Assembly: GCF_002979515.1 (NCBI RefSeq) | Contig: NZ_PCPA01000006.1 | Span: 1 to 64,000, forward strand | Length of the DNA: 64,000 nt | Source of the DNA: Microbacterium sp. MYb54 | GTDB taxonomy: Bacteria > Actinomycetota > Actinomycetes > Actinomycetales > Microbacteriaceae | Direction: 5' to 3' | In this document: piece after piece, positions 61,688-64,000 of the stretch | Numbering within the stretch: the first letter of the stretch is position 1 | Layout: each line of letters starts with the position of its first letter | Translations under genes and position numbers: made by a program | The notes under the pieces: generated by a model | The model's input: only the letters and a program-made list of their open reading frames with translations | Told to the model about the DNA's origin: nothing | The model's database searches: none

Positions 61688-61719
61688 GCGTGTGCCTGTG
61701 CCCGCGAAGGGCGGGGAGG

Positions 61720-63501
61720 TCAGGCCTCGTCGTCCTCGGGCTCGAAGTCGACTCCGGCCTCGGCGCGCTGCGCGTCGGTGATCGGTGCCGGGGCGGAGGT
61801 CAGCGGGTCGTAGCCGTTGCCCGACTTCGGGAATGCGATGACCTCGCGGATCGACTCGGTCTTGGTCAGGTGCTGCAGCACGCGGTCCATGCCGAGCGCG
61901 ATCCCGCCGTGCGGCGGTGCGCCGAACTTGAACGCGTCGAGCAGGAAGCCGAACTGCTCATCGGCCTGCTCGTCGCTGATGCCCATGACCTCGAACACGC
62001 GCTTCTGCACGTCTTCGCGGTGGATGCGGATCGACCCGCCGCCGAGCTCGGAACCGTTGCACACGATGTCGTATGCGTAGGCGAGGGCCGAACCGGGGTC
62101 GGTGTCGAACGTGTCCTGGAACTCCGGCTTCGGACCGGTGAACGCGTGGTGCACTGCGGTCCAGGCGCCGGCGCCGACGGCCACGTCACCGGATGCCACG
62201 GCATCCGCCGCAGGCTCGAACATCGGGGCGTCGACGACCCAGGTGAAGGCGAACTCGTCGGGGTTGAGGTAGCCGAGACGACGACCGATCTCGACGCGCG
62301 CAGCGCCGAGCAGCGCACGGCTCTCCTTCGTGGAACCGGCAGCGAAGAACACGCAGTCGCCCGGCTCAGCGCCGACGAACGCTGCGAGTCCGGCCTGCTC
62401 CGCCTCGGAGAGGTTCTTCGCAGCGGGGCCACCGAGGGAGCCGTCCTCGTTGAACAGGACGTAGGCGAGACCGCGCGCGCCGCGCTGCTTCGCCCAGTCC
62501 TGCCACGCGTCGAGCTGCTTGCGCGGCTGCGAGGCACCGCCGGGCATGCGAACCGCGCCGACGTACTCGGCCTGGAACACCCGGAACGGGGTTTCCTTGA
62601 AGTACTCGGTCATCTCGACGAGCTCGAGTCCGAAGCGAAGGTCGGGCTTGTCGGAGCCGTACTTGGCCATCGCCTCGGCGTAGGTCATGCGCGGCAGCGG
62701 GGTGGCGACCTCGACGCCGATCGTCGCCCACATCGCCTGGATGAGCGTCTCCATCAGTGCGATGACGTCTTCCTGGTCGACGAAGCTCATCTCGATGTCG
62801 AGCTGCGTGAACTCCGGCTGACGGTCGGCGCGGAAGTCTTCGTCGCGGTAGCAGCGCGCGATCTGGAAGTACTTCTCCACGCCCCCCACCATCAGCAGCT
62901 GCTTGAACAGCTGCGGCGACTGCGGCAGCGCGTACCAGCTGCCCGGGCTCAGGCGGGCGGGCACCAGGAAGTCGCGGGCGCCCTCAGGGGTCGAGCGGGT
63001 GAGCGTCGGAGTCTCGACCTCGGTGAAGTCGTCGGCGTGCAGCACGTCGCGGATCGCCTTGTAGACGTTCGAGCGCAGGCGCAGGGCGGATGCCGGCGCG
63101 GGACGGCGCAGGTCGAGGTAGCGGTACTTGAGGCGTGCCTCTTCGCCGACGGTCTCGGTCTCGGCGAGAGCCGTGGAGACCTGGAAGGGCAGCGGCGCGG
63201 ACTCGTTGAGCACCTCGACGTCGCTCGCGATGAGCTCGATCTCGCCCGTGGGCAGGTTCGGGTTCGCGTTGCCGTCAGGGCGCTGCGAGACCACACCGGT
63301 GACCTGGAGCACGAACTCGTTGCGCAGCGGGTGGGCGATCTCCTCGTCACGGATGACGACCTGGGCGATGCCCGAGGCATCCCGCAGATCGATGAAAGCG
63401 ACTCCTCCGTGGTCACGACGGCGATCGACCCAACCCGCGAGGGTGACGGTCTGACCGATGTGCTCGGCTCGCAGTGAGCCTGCCGAGTGGGTGCGAAGCA
63501 C
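61720..63501 (-). CDS. aspS: Aspartate--tRNA ligase
   Basis: 593 residues, the bacterial type. Anticodon-binding OB fold at the N-terminus ([19 protein letters not shown]), class II motif 2 [26 protein letters not shown], the GAD insertion domain, and motif 3 [11 protein letters not shown] near 534-544. GTG 63501 with AAGGAAT upstream. The promoter -10 TAGAAT lies 39 bases upstream. Confidence 0.96.
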   Translation of the reverse strand: MLRTHSAGSLRAEHIGQTVTLAGWVDRRRDHGGVAFIDLRDASGIAQVVIRDEEIAHPLRNEFVLQVTGVVSQRPDGNANPNLPTGEIELIASDVEVLNESAPLPFQVSTALAETETVGEEARLKYRYLDLRRPAPASALRLRSNVYKAIRDVLHADDFTEVETPTLTRSTPEGARDFLVPARLSPGSWYALPQSPQLFKQLLMVGGVEKYFQIARCYRDEDFRADRQPEFTQLDIEMSFVDQEDVIALMETLIQAMWATIGVEVATPLPRMTYAEAMAKYGSDKPDLRFGLELVEMTEYFKETPFRVFQAEYVGAVRMPGGASQPRKQLDAWQDWAKQRGARGLAYVLFNEDGSLGGPAAKNLSEAEQAGLAAFVGAEPGDCVFFAAGSTKESRALLGAARVEIGRRLGYLNPDEFAFTWVVDAPMFEPAADAVASGDVAVGAGAWTAVHHAFTGPKPEFQDTFDTDPGSALAYAYDIVCNGSELGGGSIRIHREDVQKRVFEVMGISDEQADEQFGFLLDAFKFGAPPHGGIALGMDRVLQHLTKTESIREVIAFPKSGNGYDPLTSAPAPITDAQRAEAGVDFEPEDDEA

Positions 63502-63540
63502 GGAGTATTCCTTCTGATCTGGGAAATGGGGAACCCGCCC

Positions 63541-63546
63541 ATTCTA
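63541..63546 (-). promoter_or_regulatory. -10 box of aspS
   Basis: TAGAAT on the minus strand, 39 bases before GTG 63501. No clear -35. Confidence 0.45.
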
Positions 63547-63602
63547 CGGGGGCGGGCAGAACGCCATCGGCCCCGTTGGCGGTGCCGGAGTCGCCGGATC
63601 AG

Positions 63603-63608
63603 TATGAT
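63603..63608 (+). promoter_or_regulatory. -10 box of DUF5684 gene
   Basis: TATGAT, 39 bases before ATG 63648; divergent from the aspS box. Confidence 0.45.
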
Positions 63609-63647
63609 CGCCACGACACAGCCTTTACACAGAAAGCGTGCACCCCC

Positions 63648-64000
63648 ATGGACAACAACGGCATCTCCGATCTCTATGCATCGATCTTCTCCGGCACCAC
63701 CGGTCTGATCGCGCTCGTCTTCTACATCCTCGTCGCGGTCGGGCTGTGGAAGGTGTCCACGAAGGCCGGCTACCCCGGCATCCTCGCGATCATCCCGTTC
63801 GTGAACCTCGTCTTCCTGGTGAAGATCGCCGGAATGTCCGGCTGGTTCGCGCTGCTGTACCTCGTCCCGATCGTGAACTTGGTCCTCGCGATCATCGTCG
63901 CGTTCAAGCTCGGTGCGCGCTTCGGAAAGGGCGGGGTCTTCTCGTTCTTCCTGCTGCTCCTCTTCCCCTACATCGGGTACCTGATCCTCGGCTTCGGGGA
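63648..64000 (+). CDS. DUF5684-type membrane protein (3' end outside window)
   Basis: First 117 residues plus part of a codon, running off the right edge. Four hydrophobic segments (FYILVAVGLW; ILAIIPFVNLVFLV; ALLYLVPIVNLVLAIIVAF; FLLLLFPYIGYLILGF) separated by short charged stretches such as WKVSTKAGYPG, matching DUF5684 membrane proteins. Function unknown. ATG 63648 is the first start after the TATGAT box. Confidence 0.8.
   Translation, partial: MDNNGISDLYASIFSGTTGLIALVFYILVAVGLWKVSTKAGYPGILAIIPFVNLVFLVKIAGMSGWFALLYLVPIVNLVLAIIVAFKLGARFGKGGVFSFFLLLLFPYIGYLILGFG

Larger units (their letters stand above)
61566..61719. repeat. Structured intergenic region between TSUP and aspS genes
   Basis: Begins with three near-copies of CCGCGCGCGATGCTCT, then a perfect 22-bp palindrome (61609-61630), then two GCCGGATCAGGC copies (61629-61640 and 61647-61658) and a hairpin on the second copy (61647-61687). 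Confidence 0.7.

Noticed and set aside
61510..63477. 655-codon open frame on the plus strand
   Set aside because: Antisense to aspS, a certain gene with class II motifs.
1..64000. CRISPR arrays, tRNA genes or insertion sequences
   Set aside because: No regularly spaced long repeats, cloverleaf-like sequences or transposase motifs were seen on reading both strands; a tRNA scan would be decisive.

Overview
The window reads as a chromosome segment of a high-GC actinobacterium, most likely Microbacterium or a close relative in Microbacteriaceae. The reasons are GC-ending codons throughout, frequent GTG starts, 4-base stop/start overlaps, many TANNNT boxes six bases ahead of a start codon (leaderless transcription), a DtxR/IdeR-type iron box, a bS22 ribosomal protein gene, and families common in this group (DIP1984, the TM0106-type nuclease/helicase, DUF1905, DUF5684). 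No CRISPR array, insertion sequence, prophage, rRNA or tRNA gene was found.

Layout. 1-3443: partial ECF sigma factor, ogt, thrC. 3546-11355: a catabolic gene cluster of a tandem operator, an NCS1-type permease, a hydantoinase/oxoprolinase-like (HyuA-like) protein, three DUF917 proteins in a row and a PucR-type regulator. This is the most distinctive system here; it probably imports and breaks down a hydantoin- or thiohydantoin-like ring compound. 11368-20300: small redox and VOC proteins, two paralogous membrane/coiled-coil proteins, a reductase-like SDR, an M20 peptidase with an MFS exporter, a BAAT-type hydrolase, an rtcB unit preceded by a 32-codon gene, and a MOSC protein. 20477-25162: iron/siderophore uptake (SIP reductase diverging from a binding protein, two permeases and an ATPase) under an iron box.

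25175-38545: AlkA-like glycosylase, an orphan winged-helix regulator, DIP1984, sbcD-sbcC, a nucleosidase, nadE, and a 1156-residue TM0106-type nuclease/helicase followed by a GNAT protein. 38553-46977: upp, tadA, a CDF transporter, proC, DUF1905, an ABC exporter, TrkA/TrkH potassium uptake and an ArsR regulator. 47049-53134: DUF2071, a DrrAB-like exporter diverging from its probable TetR regulator, a cyclase-family hydrolase, a small helix-turn-helix protein, bS22, and a rhodanese/glutaredoxin/Dabb operon. 53307-60005: an amino-acid ABC importer, a YegP protein and a second four-gene ABC importer with an inverted repeat over its ribosome binding site. 60141-64000: GNAT, TSUP permease, aspS and a partial DUF5684 membrane protein.

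Regulation is unusually readable. About twenty genes show the leaderless signature, several transcription units end in perfect long hairpins, and operators can be proposed for the DUF917 cluster, the iron genes and the TetR/ABC pair.
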